A stretch of DNA of 64,000 bases from Monarcha castaneiventris obscurior (lineage: Eukaryota > Chordata > Aves > Passeriformes > Monarchidae). The position numbers were made by a program, and so were the translations under genes. A model generated the notes under the pieces. It worked only from the letters and a program-made list of their open reading frames with translations, was not told the DNA's origin and searched no databases. Every line of letters starts with the position of its first letter. Positions within the stretch are counted from its first letter, which is position 1. Below are positions 42,736-54,400 of this stretch, in pieces. The DNA lies in contig JAMPIT010000510.1 in the NCBI GenBank assembly GCA_026261815.1, positions 21,071,001 to 21,135,000 of the forward strand. The letters run 5' to 3'.

Positions 42736-45700
42736 CACAAAGCTCTCCCTTTTAACCTATCTCCCTCCTGTGGAGAACAACTGTTGTCTCTTCAGCAATG
42801 AAGTCATTACCTTGTTTGCTTTTTAAAAAGGATAATGCACACAATAATGCAACTTTCAGCATGCTGATTCTGGCACCCAAATACACTGCTGGTACATACA
42901 TGGTTTCTAGTGATTGAGACTTATCTCTGCTCACTGTTAGGATAACCGTGCTCACTGAGAACTACTCATGAGTGTGAAAATCTGTCTGCCCATAAGCTTG
43001 ATTTTAATTTTTTTTTATTTTTTAGTATGACTTTGTTCCCTATGGAGCAGGTTGTCAGATCAGTAAATTACGACCTCCTGAGAACTCTCTTCTTGAGAAA
43101 CTCAGCACAATTCCTCTGGTCATTGCCTGTCACTCTTCAGGTAGCTGACTGCATCATAATCTGGGTGTTGGTGACTGATTCTGGTTTCTTGGGTGGGTGT
43201 TCTGGTTGTGCTGTCTGATTCTGTCTTCCTGCTTGTTTTACTGGTGTGTCAGTGGGGAATCACGTCATGAGAAGTTTCAGGTGCTCCCTTTACCCACACT
43301 GGTATCCAGTTGAGATTCACTACGAAATTTGTTATTCCTTTCTTATGAAAATGCAAATCTGCACATTTTTATTGCAGCCCCAAAGCAGCAATAAATGATA
43401 GTAGTGTTGGGTACAATAAACTCCACTTGGGGTTGTGTGCAAGCCCATGGTTAAATTTCTCATTTGTAAGGAAAGTTGCTGCCACGTACATTTCTATAAT
43501 ATAAAGTCTAGCAGTACTCCTACATCTGCTGTCACGTTAAAAATAATGAAGATAGATAAAACTTTAATTATCATATTTCTCCATTTGGAGGTATAGCTGG
43601 AAGCCAGTCTGGTGGGCAGCAAATGTCTGCTCTCTTCTGTTTGAACAGAGGCAATTACTATTTAATTCTAATAAATGGGGACAAACAGATCTTCACCTGC
43701 CAGGCTTCACTTATTTCTCCCTCCCCCAGTGGTGTCAGTCACATAAACTCCTGTCGTATGTATCACATTTCAAAAAGCAGTTTTGGCAGATGACTGCCTG
43801 CTTAACAGTATATGAAGAATGATATCCTTAAAAATGGCTATTGTATTGCATTTAAATAGTTCCTGCTTCTGTTGCAAATATGACGTTCTCTTGTCATTGT
43901 CTTGTGCAGTTTGGTACTGACAGCAATCTCATGAGATAATGCTGTAAAAAATTAAATTTAAAAAGTCTTACTAACTCTTGTCAACACTTGAAGAGCTGGT
44001 GTAAATTTTGAGGGTTGTACACTTTCCCCACTGAGTGCCTGGGTCATGCAGCAGTTTCCCCAAAATCATGGAGTACCTATTTTTGCCAGACTGTTCTAGG
44101 AAATCCTGGAAAATAATTTGGGGTAATACCAGCATTGTTCAGGTGCTCTCTGCTGTATCCTCTGAGACTGATTGCAGCTACATGAGAGAATTAGAGGTTT
44201 AAGGCATTGTCTTAGAAAGGGACATGATGTTCTTTCGCACTCCTAGGATTTTTCCCTCCAAACCATGAAAGGCTTTCTTCTAAATTGACTGTGCATGTTT
44301 GTGTGTGCACCACCTGAAGGTGTCTTGCTTTACCATGCATAAAAATGTTTAATGTCTGCTGTAAAGCAGAAACGTACCTTTATAAAAGTTGTCAGTCACA
44401 GCTGTTTGACTATGTTGGGGAAGAGGAGTAGGGGACAAAAAGCCCAAACAAGTTGTAGTAATAGCACCAAAATGAAAACAGACTTACAGGTCTCTCTTTA
44501 GTGTTTCAAACAGCTGGAAGTCCAGCACAGTTCCATTTGAAAATTAATAGTTTAGCATATTCTATCAATGATTAGTGAATTTCAGCTATTTCCTGAACAG
44601 CATTTTGAACTGAATCCCTTGGATGCACGTCTCTATATCCTTGATGTATTTCTCAAAGAGGAGCTATTTCTATGTTTGCATTACTCTTGCTTAAACCTGC
44701 TCCCAAACTGTTTTGAAATCCCCATTGTATGTACAACAGGAGACTATAGTTGCTGTGTGTCAGACTTGGTAATTCCCAGTATTCCTCATCTCTAAAAGAA
44801 ATCAGTTGCTAATGAAAATTTAAAAAGAATGGAGTAGAACAAGGGTACTGCAATTAATAGTTTCAGTATATCAGTTTGTGGTGGTTGTTTCCCAGAATCT
44901 GAAACAGGAATTATTTACTGGATTTTATGATAGGAATAAAAACTCCTAAATTATATCTGTGGCCTTAGGAAAATTAATCTGATGCAGCAAAATGAATTGC
45001 CTTTGTGGTATTAGTGGAAAATGTTCCTACTTGGTGTTGCTGAAAAGAAAGTTAAAAAATTTGGCCATCTCACTGTTTCCTTTTTCCCTAGAATGACAAC
45101 TTCTTGCAGCAACAAGTCGTTTGTGGTCACTTCTCTGTTACTAACACCTGCTTTACATAGTAATATAATGTCTAAGGTGAACTACTGACAAAAAGGTCAA
45201 GAAGAGCTTGAAGATACTGCATTTTGGTTTTTTCTAGGAAGTATGCATGCTTTTGAGATGACATTGATTTAATGTCACAAGGCAGAGTTTTGTTGAAAGG
45301 CTATCTTGTTGGTAGACACAAGGAAACTGACCTTTAGTACCATTTGCTTACTGTAGTCACTTAAATTAGGAGGGAAATACCATACTTACTATTTGGGGAA
45401 AAATTGGGGCAGTTTAGTACTTTTTTCAAATTTCTGTGCACTGGTGACATATTATTTGTCAAAGCTGTTTGTCTGTCTTTCTGACCTGTTTTTGGACGTG
45501 TACTTGAACACAGCTTCTTTCATAAAGAATACAAAAGCCTAATGCACCTGAACATAGGAAGATCTTACTCCATAATGTTTCAGTGCACTAAATTATTTAA
45601 TTAATACTATCCAAAACTGACAGCTAGGGAATTCCTGAAGGATGACAGATTGTCATTAGGGTGACACAAGATGTACTATGTGTGCAGTAAGAATGAGTCT

Positions 45701-47396
45701 CTCTAGAACCCGGGGAGGGGGGTCTTAGGAAATGCAGGAAACTTGAAGATGATGCCATTCCAGCTAAACCCTACATGAAGGTAAGCTCATTGTTGTGCCT
45801 CTGAATGTCTCTGTCATGTTACCTCTGGTCAGGATCAGGAGGATCTCTAAACTTCTGGAGGGTGTTTTCTAGGGGGTTATGGCTTTTGTAATTATTATGT
45901 AGATTATGAATACAGTTCAAAAGTGTAGCTTATGCATCATTAGTGTACATGTCAGTCCTTCCTATATGAAGGAAAGGCACCCTTGTGCTGCAGTTGTTGG
46001 TTCTCTAAAGTTATTCCTGCTGGCCTACTACAGGTGATCTCTTTTCTTCACATTATTTATGTGTTTCTCATCTAGGCTTCCCTGAATTGATTCTGCTTGT
46101 GTTGCTTGCTCTTTCTCTCAGAAAAACTGAAGTATTACATGGTGTCATGTATAATTTATTTCTATAAAATATGAGTGTTGAAAATGTAAAAGTGACTCTT
46201 ATGTTTCCCTTTACTCTTCTGCTGCAATGTCACTGCAGAATTGAGAGGTTAGAGTGAAGTCCTGATTTTTTATCAGGTTTAATCTGTTTGGACCTGAAGG
46301 CAGATTTGCAAACTGCCAACTTACTGGGGCGGGCCCTTGCTTTAGCAGGCAATTCATAAACTCAGAAAGGGAAAGATTAACATTTATGCTTAAAGAAAAT
46401 AAAAGAAAATAAGAAAATCTGTATTTTCAGATATTTGAAAATATGAGAATGCAGTAAAATTATTCTTAGAGCCTCTCAACAGAAATATAGCAAAATCATT
46501 TTATTAAATAGCTTGTAAATTATATGTATCATGTATGGTTTTCTTTTTCCTTAATGTATGATTTACAGCATGGCTTTCCAATAGAGATGTGTGGTGTATA
46601 ATACAATATATATACACTGAAGTTTTGATTTGAACCTGAATAACCTATATTAAGTTTGATCATGTGTGGGTATTAAAATGGTTTACAGTTAGTGGTAATC
46701 AATCATAATAAATGACATATGTTGATACCAAGTTGTAACTCTGCTCAGTGCCCACAGCATTGTTCTGATTTGAAGTAACTCATTGCAATTAAATTGAGCA
46801 CATAGACACAATGGGCTGAATTTAATTGCCTGCCAGTTTACTGTTTGGTTTCATGGTACCTCACAAGGCCAGAGCACTGGAGTCTTCAAAAAAATGAGGT
46901 GTCCAAAGTTTTCAGCTCTTTATCTGTCAGACATGGTGAGGTGAAGTGTAGAAGACCTTTAAAGAAAAGACTTAGAGGAAAAAACACCTTTAAATCACTC
47001 CAGGGAGAGCTTCAGAAAAGCAGGACCCAAACCAGTGCTTCTCTATTTTCAAAGCAACATATGCAGGCATAGCTGCATGACTCTCATTAAGTTCATCTGA
47101 GTCGTGCAGCTAAAGCCCCATGCAATGTTTTGAAAATGTAGGAAATAAAAATGGTCTTAAACCAGACATCTGGGCTTCTATCCAGTTTTCCGGTGATAAC
47201 GTCTGAAGCATGCCATTAATAAAGCATCATCCATGGGCTAAATTATTCAACTATAGAACTCTGCAGAAGGCTTATAAGTCAGCTTTGCTTAAAAAACAAA
47301 GGAAAAAAGAAAGCTAAAAGCATCTGTTCACTCTTCACTCCTAGCAGCAACCACTGCTAAGCACAAGCCCTTTTCCTTTTGAAGTATTTTAACACT

Positions 47397-47422
47397 GAAG
47401 GTGATCTAATTAACTACTTCTA
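47397..47422 (+). repeat. Short direct repeat, copy 1
   Basis: A 26-bp word starting GAAGGTGATCTAATTAACTA recurs at 47654-47679 with one difference, 257 bases downstream. The sequences between and around the copies are otherwise unlike each other. Confidence 0.7.
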
Positions 47423-47653
47423 GATCCTAATTTTTGTAGAAGAGAGAAGATGCCTTCTCTTTGCTGGCTCTTTTATCTCAGGTGAATTTCTATACAGTCC
47501 ATGTGCCAGAATAGGAAAAAACCACACCTTTTCAGAGGTGTAAACCCTGCTGTTTCCCTGTCTTTTGTATTGTGATGCTGACGGGAAGGTAGCAATCTTG
47601 GTAACACTTTAGAACCTTCAAACCTTAATATTAAAAAAATTCTTAATAGTGAG

Positions 47654-47679
47654 GAAGGTGATCTAATTAACTATTTCTA
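47654..47679 (+). repeat. Short direct repeat, copy 2
   Basis: Second copy of the 26-bp word at 47397-47422, with C changed to T near its end. Confidence 0.7.
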
Positions 47680-48475
47680 TAGACAAAGGTCTTAATGAGC
47701 AAGGTTTGGGTTTGCCTTCAAACACCAACAACTAAGCTGTGTGTAGCTAAGAGGTTATTTAAAGATTTCCATAAATGTAAGTAACTTGATCATATTACTA
47801 TGCTGTGGCATCAACTATGGTATCATTTCATAGGTGTTATCAGTTTTACAAAGCTTTCATTTTTGTCTTAATCTGGTATAAGGTGTGGGAGGAATTACTA
47901 AAAATATAATTATGAAAAGGCGAGTTACTCGCTTTGCTGTGATACAACTGTCTTCGGTGGCTTTTTGGAACACTGGAATCTTTACAATTTGCTTGTAATA
48001 TCCCTAACTTTGTCATGTTGATGGTAAAGCGTGCAGAGCAGGCTGAGGGGAATATGTCTGTAGTGGCTATGGCAAGTAGGAGATCTCTCAGTCGTGAGAA
48101 ATAGCTTGCAATATGCTTTTGTGATGTGCTTTTGTGTGTTGATTTTTTTAAAATTAGCCAAGGTACAAATTACTTCGCAGCAATGGTGTGTATTGCTGAA
48201 CAGCGTATGGTTCAGCTTTATAAAACATTGAAATTGTTGGTTATAACTGTAAATCTAGTGCTGTGTTGAGAAAAATAATTGTGCTGTAATAGAAATAACT
48301 TTGAAAGGTTTTCGAATTTCCAAACAAACGAAAAACAACTTTTCTGTGGGTTGTGTGTTGTACCTCATGTGAGAGACCTTAACACTGAGTGCAATTAAAA
48401 CCTGTAACTACCAATATTCTCTTTCTCTTCTGTTATTACTTGGGGAAAATCTGACACAGCAGTTTTGAGTACAAT

Positions 48476-48903
48476 ATCTTGTTTTAAATATGATTTAACC
48501 TGCAGGTTTATCCATGAGAATGAACATGAGTTGGTGTTATGTGTGCCTTACTGTGAACTTGCCATATCAAATGAATGCTCTTTATTTGCTGTCCAGGTGC
48601 TCTGTTCTTCATTTTTATAATCATGGGATATTGGTGCTCAAAAGGAATCATATAAACTGATTTCTTCAGAGAAGCACCCTGCTATATGAAAAATTACCCA
48701 AAAGTAGACCTGGCAATTCCTCACTTCTGTTTGCATCCTCCCTTACATCTCTGGTTGCATCTTTAACAGTGGACAGAAGGGAAAAGCTTGTATAAGCTTC
48801 TATAGAATCTAATTACGTGTTTTCTCGCCTGTGGTCTGCTTCTTGGTATCTGAGCTTCAAGTCTGGAAACATGGAAAACAATTGCACTGTACTTCTGGGG
48901 GCA
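48476..48903 (+). repeat. Large inverted repeat, left arm (428 bp)
   Basis: The reverse complement of this arm reappears at 50996-51422. By eye the arms differ at roughly ten substitutions and two small indels (about 6 and 7-8 bp), all in the outer 250 bp. The inner part, from about 48727 to 48903, is without a difference. Similarity stops sharply at 'ctgggggca' on the inner side and fades outside 48476. No terminal TG/CA, no target-site duplication and no transposase frame were seen, so I cannot call it a known transposon. Confidence 0.93.
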
Positions 48904-50995
48904 ACCCAGAACTTTTGCCTATAGGTTTTAGGTGGGTTCAAAACACTGGGCTCAAGTGCAAGACTTTATGTGAAGCAGAGGATAGTGCAGCAGTTGACAA
49001 GTTTATTTCTTAGGACTTCCTGGCTAGGAAGGGAAAGGAACATTATAAACAGGACGCCATTGAGTCAAAGTTGAGAGATCGCCTCTCCACAAATTTCAAC
49101 ATGTCAACAAGCTGGTTAATTGGAAATATTGAACACTGTGGTGTAACAACGGATTTTTGTCAGCTCTATCGAGAAAATTGGGCTGGTAACCAATATATAT
49201 GAAACAGAGTGGTATCCCAGATCTTTTGGGGCCAGGATGGGGAAAAAATTTTTTTTTCTGAACAATGGTGCTAAGAGGTGAGAGAAGTAGTCTTTTAATC
49301 TAAGAATAAGAAAGATTATCCAGTGGCAAAAGCATTTAAGCTGTGAAATGCTTTTCACTGTGTAAGGCCCACATCTAGTCTGAGAACTGTCACCCTCAAC
49401 ATGTGTAGTCCTTTAAATCATGTTGGTACGCTTAGTACCCTCAAATATCCTCTTATCTTGCCCTATATCCACAACACAAGACCTCACTAATGCTATAAAC
49501 ACAAACCTCATTCTTTCCAGCACTTTCAAGTTTTGTAAAAAAGCCCCACACAGTTGGCCTGCTCAGACCAAGCACAAAGGGCCACAAGACAGTCAAGCTA
49601 CTATTGCTCCAGGTGCTAACACTGGGCAGCTTGGACACAAGCCAGTCCATGTCTGTGGGACTTGCAGTCAGCTCTCTGGAAGAACTGGAAAACACAGCAT
49701 AGCTATTGCTTCCTCAAAAGACACCAGAGAGCCATCTAGAACTGGACAAAGCAAGCCACCCTTGTGTTGCATAGGGCTCTCCCAGTCTTCAGTCTCTCAG
49801 GAGCATTTTCTCAGGAAGAGTCATTTCAACTCCAAACAGAGTATCACAACAGACTTGATATTTCATTTATGATTGTCTTCCATACTGCAGCACAACAATC
49901 AACTCAATTTTTAATGCAGGTTTTAAATCTGTGGAGCAAACTATCTGGGCTATCATTTCAGTTTAAATCAGGCTTAGGGCATTCACAGAACATTTGGAAC
50001 CAATTTAAGTGGATTTACAATCACATCGCAGTTAAACCACTGTAACTTCCTTGTGTAGACAAGCCCGTATGGCAGGCAAGGAAACATTTGTTTATAGTTT
50101 GAATGACTGTATGAGGGGAAAGAGGATGTCAGAAATAGCCTTCGCTTCACTGTTTGGGGATTTCAGCTCTGAAGGTTGAAAGGTGGGGGGAAGAGCTTGT
50201 TATTACGCTTGCACTACTCAAATATTAGAAGAAACTTTAAACCACTTTACATTGGGTTCTGTCTCAGTCACTCAGTTTTAACAACAGAGAATGTACCACT
50301 ACATACAGTCACATCCAACCACTACTGGAGAAATACATCCAGAATTTACATGTCAGACTTTCTACCCTTTGTAAATGACATGTTTTTCAGGTAAATTATA
50401 GATATAATTAATGCTTTTAACCCAAAACTTTTCATCTTGCTTAATCTCCAGAAACACTATGCAGTCCATTTTCACTGCTGTAACGTTAGCTCTTCAGATC
50501 ATTTTAAGATGGCAAGTGGTTCCTTGCATCAGTGATCTTGTCATTCGGAAGTTGCCATTCAAAGTTGAGGTTTTATTCCCCTGAAAATAACTCACTGAGG
50601 AAAAGCTCCAACCTCAGAGCCACTGTGTGGATGACACTTCTAATTCCTGGGCTGCACGAGTCTGGAAGACCTTCGCAAGGTGTTGACATACAAATGCTTG
50701 GTCCTTGGTGCCTTCCATCATTCCTGGGGAGTTATCCTCTGCCTTGTTTGTCTTCCAGGTATCAGGTTCTAGCATGAACACATGTTACTACACTGAAGAC
50801 TACTGAATATTTTCTTCTTGAGGGAAAGAGGATTTGACAGGTTAAGAAATATTTCTTAAAGTAAAGGGTACAGCAGCTTGGGTTAAATCATCTGAATTAC
50901 CTCACAATCAACATGCCCTCTTTAGGGTCAAAATATTTTTTAAGCTTCTGAAACAGAGCAGAAATTATTTCAACTTCCAGCTGAAATCACCATCC
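48904..50995. other. Spacer of the inverted repeat, A/C-rich on the + strand from about 49.4 kb
   Basis: About 2.1 kb lies between the arms. From about 49430 to 50560 the + strand is rich in A and C, opposite to the T/G bias of the flanking intron; for example 49441-49500 contains very few G. An open frame of 150 codons (49420-49872) and one of 93 codons (49764-50045) lie here, but they have no recognisable domain and a composition consistent with chance. I recognise no transposon in it. Confidence 0.6.
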
Positions 50996-51422
50996 TGCCC
51001 CCAGAAGTACAGTGCAATTGTTTTCCATGTTTCCAGACTTGAAGCTCAGATACCAAGAAGCAGACCACAGGCGAGAAAACACGTAATTAGATTCTATAGA
51101 AGCTTATACAAGCTTTTCCCTTCTGTCCACTGTTAAAGATGCAACCAGAGATGTAAGGGAGGATGCAAACAGAGGTTGCCAGGGCTGCATTTGGGTAATT
51201 TTTCATATAGCAGGGTGCTTCTCTGAAGAAATCAGTTTATATGACTCCTTTTGAGCACTTGGGACTCTATCCCATGATTAAAAAAATGAAGAACAGAGCA
51301 CCTGGACAGCAAATAAAGAGCATTCATTTGATATGGCAAGTTCACAGTAAGGCACACATAACACCAACTCATGTTCATTCTCATGGATAAACCTGCAGGT
51401 TAAATTGTACTTAAAACAAGAT
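50996..51422 (-). repeat. Large inverted repeat, right arm (427 bp)
   Basis: Reverse-complement partner of 48476-48903. It begins tgcccccagaagtacagtgc and ends aaacaagat. It lacks a short block (about 7-8 bp) present in the left arm near 48720 and carries about six extra bases near 51270. In the nuclear transcript the two arms could pair into a stem of more than 400 bp. Confidence 0.93.
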
Positions 51423-54400
51423 GACTGTTGCAGGACATTTACAGGGGCTTAAGAGGAGACAAGAAAGCCACAAAGGAATAGGACTGTGCAAGTTACTGCA
51501 TAGGCAAGGCACAGGAGTCTTGGAAAAATCCACAGAGCTGGATATTTGCAGATACTTGGAGAGTACCTGGAAACTGTGTGGTTCATATTCTTCCGTAGGG
51601 CTTGAAATGCATGCATGCACTGTTAAAAATAGGCACCTGGCTGGGATTGGTCATTTGTTTGAATGGGTATGACTGTCTTGATGCTCTTATGCCAAGTTAG
51701 CATTTGCTGTTCTTGGTGGAACTGAGATGCTCCTTCAGGGAGCTGAGCCCTTTCCCCAGTAACCAAGATCTTAGGAACACTCATACATACTCCAAGGAGG
51801 AAAGATCCTGTATTGCATATGACATGAACAGAACTTTCCCCATACAGCTGATAAGTCCCATTTTCTGTTTGCTTTCCATTTAAATAAAGTGCTGTGAGGG
51901 TGGTTTTGTTGTTGGGGTTCTTTTGGGAAGGTCTCCACTCAGGTGTTGAATGGCTACATTCTGCACCTGGGAGCGCTACTTTTCTAAAGATGTATTCCAT
52001 TCCTACCTAGAACGAGGGGAGAAGGCAAGAAGGGGGAAACCATATCTGTGATTTAGTTGGACAAGTTTTTGCATAATACATGGCTTCCATACAAAAGAAT
52101 GGCTTTCGGAGCCTCTGCTGCGTCCTGAAGAGTTCACTGTCCCGATAATTCATTAAGGGGGAATAAATATACATCTCCCCTGCATTTAATTCACCTGGCT
52201 TGGAAATTGAACGTCTGTTTATCTCTTCTTGCACTCTTCAGGTGCTTTTATGCACCTGAATCTAGTTCAGGAGTACAGCTGCTGTTGGAGCAGTAGGGAT
52301 GTGTACTGCACCTAGATCAAGGGAATCACGGTATGGGTGCTTTCTGTACACGGCCCTGCCTCCCCTTTTCTGCTGTATTAGAAGCTAGCAGCACTTGTTT
52401 TCTTTAACCTAGGTTAGTTTGTGAGAATTCTACTTGGGGTATAAATTCATTTGGTGTCCAAAATAGCTTTGGGGACTTGAACAAATAATGTTTCATGGTT
52501 TATACATATTTGCTAGTTTTTAAGTAAGCTTGTAGCTAGTTTTTCTTCATAATTTTTTTTCTGAGTTGTGTAAAAGATGGCAAACGCATCTTCATTGTCA
52601 GAGTTGCTCCTTAGAGCATTGCCAACGCTCAAACCTCATTTATAGACTTTATTCTTTTGAGTGTTATCTCAGATTTTCATTGTGTGTAATCTTACTGTGA
52701 TTTTGAGGAACTTGTTAAGAAGATAGAGAAACCAGAGGTATCCCTGGCCCATGTTTGGAGGCAATTTGGTGGTCATTTGTCTTGAAGAGTTCACCCAGCA
52801 AGAAGGTGATAGTGCAAGTTAACTCTCTCCCTGGTTAAAGATTAATTTGCAAAATGCTGTGAAACTAAGAACTGGTTTGTAGCGAACATCAGCAGTCTGC
52901 CATAGTCTCTCCTTTATTACCCAGCCTTTGTAGGAGAGACATTCATAAAAAGAAGTAGTCTTTTCTGCATGCTTGATGTTGTGAGTATGCAATACCTTCC
53001 TAAAGCCACGTAATGAAATCTTAGACTGAATTTGGAAATCACGTGAGTGCTTTGCTCCTCTGTGTGAGCTTATAGGTGTTTCTCCACTAAGGTATTTTTC
53101 CTAGCTACTTTGATTTGCTTGATTACACAGCTCTATCAGAAGATACAGCAGGTGATTTAAAGACACACCAAGAATTTCTGTGTACATATTGCAGGGAAAA
53201 CAAGCTTGTTGCCTTCTTAAAGAAGTTCAAACATTATTTCTGTAGTGAGAAGTACATCAATAGGTAATTTACCAGTGAAGTGATTGCACATGTTTACAAT
53301 GTGCTGCGTATTTTGGCAAAATTGTTTAGGATCCACTTCTTTTAGCTTTTGCCAGCACGTAAAGCAATAAATGTAGCCAGAAGTTACCAATATTGTATGT
53401 ATTTCCTACATGAGAAGAGAGGCAAGGAGAACAGGGGATCTTTTGCTGTACTGGCTTTGAAGCTTAAGGGGAGGGGTAGCATGTTTAAAAGCAGCTGTGT
53501 AAAAAAGAAAATGCTAGGTCCTGTCTATTATTAGATTGTCCCACTGACCAAGAAAATGGTCGTATTAATAAAAATGGAGCAAATGCAATAAAAGTACTGA
53601 GAAGCTTTTGAGATTGCATCGTGTGTCCTGGTAGTTTTGGGCTAGAATATTGTCTCTCTGCTGAAATGCTAATAGAGTTGGGGGTAATGAGAAACATGGG
53701 CTGCTCCTGGGATTACCCCTGTAAGGGTTTACTCTTGTCAGTATGACAGAAGATGAGCTGCAGTTTCTATCGTGGTCTGGCTTTTCTGTTGCTAATTTTG
53801 CTATTTTCCTTGGGTTCCAAGCTGTCAGGAAACTTCATATAAACTTCCTTGATAAAAGTAGCTTAATTCAAGGTCTTACAGAGACTGAATTTTATTTCAT
53901 AGGAAGGAAGGGGGGAAAAACAGACTTGCAAGGGAAACCTGGCCCTTCACGTAGCCATAACAGGGAATCCTAAGGGGACTGCGGTTCCAGACCTAAAATG
54001 ACCTTGCTACAGAACTGCTCCTATTACACTTAATTCAGCAGCTCTGCAGAAGGATTCCTTTATGTGGTGACAAGAAAAGCAAAGTCTGTGAACCTGCATT
54101 TATAAATGTAACATAAGGGACTTCTGCAAATAAAAGTAAGAAGGGAAAGAATTGAAATGAAATGTCCTATAATATAGGAGCTGAATAGTAACAGTCGTGG
54201 TCTTGGTCACTCTGTTTTATTCAATCAGTACTGGGATTGCATCTTGTCCTTGGAAATTTTAAAATCATTTTGCTTACTCTAACACATTGCATAGGTTCAT
54301 ATCTAGGAAATAAGAATGCACAACTATATTTTAACTACATTAAAGGAATATTAATTTCTTTATTAATTTTTATCCCATTGCTCATTGTGTCATATGCAGG

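Noticed and set aside
49420..49872. 150-codon + strand open frame in the inverted-repeat spacer
   Set aside because: It is the longest open frame in the window but has no recognised domain and looks compositional. It could be revisited if the spacer proves to be an unknown element.
51623..52000. 125-codon minus-strand open frame
   Set aside because: No recognisable motif or gene context.
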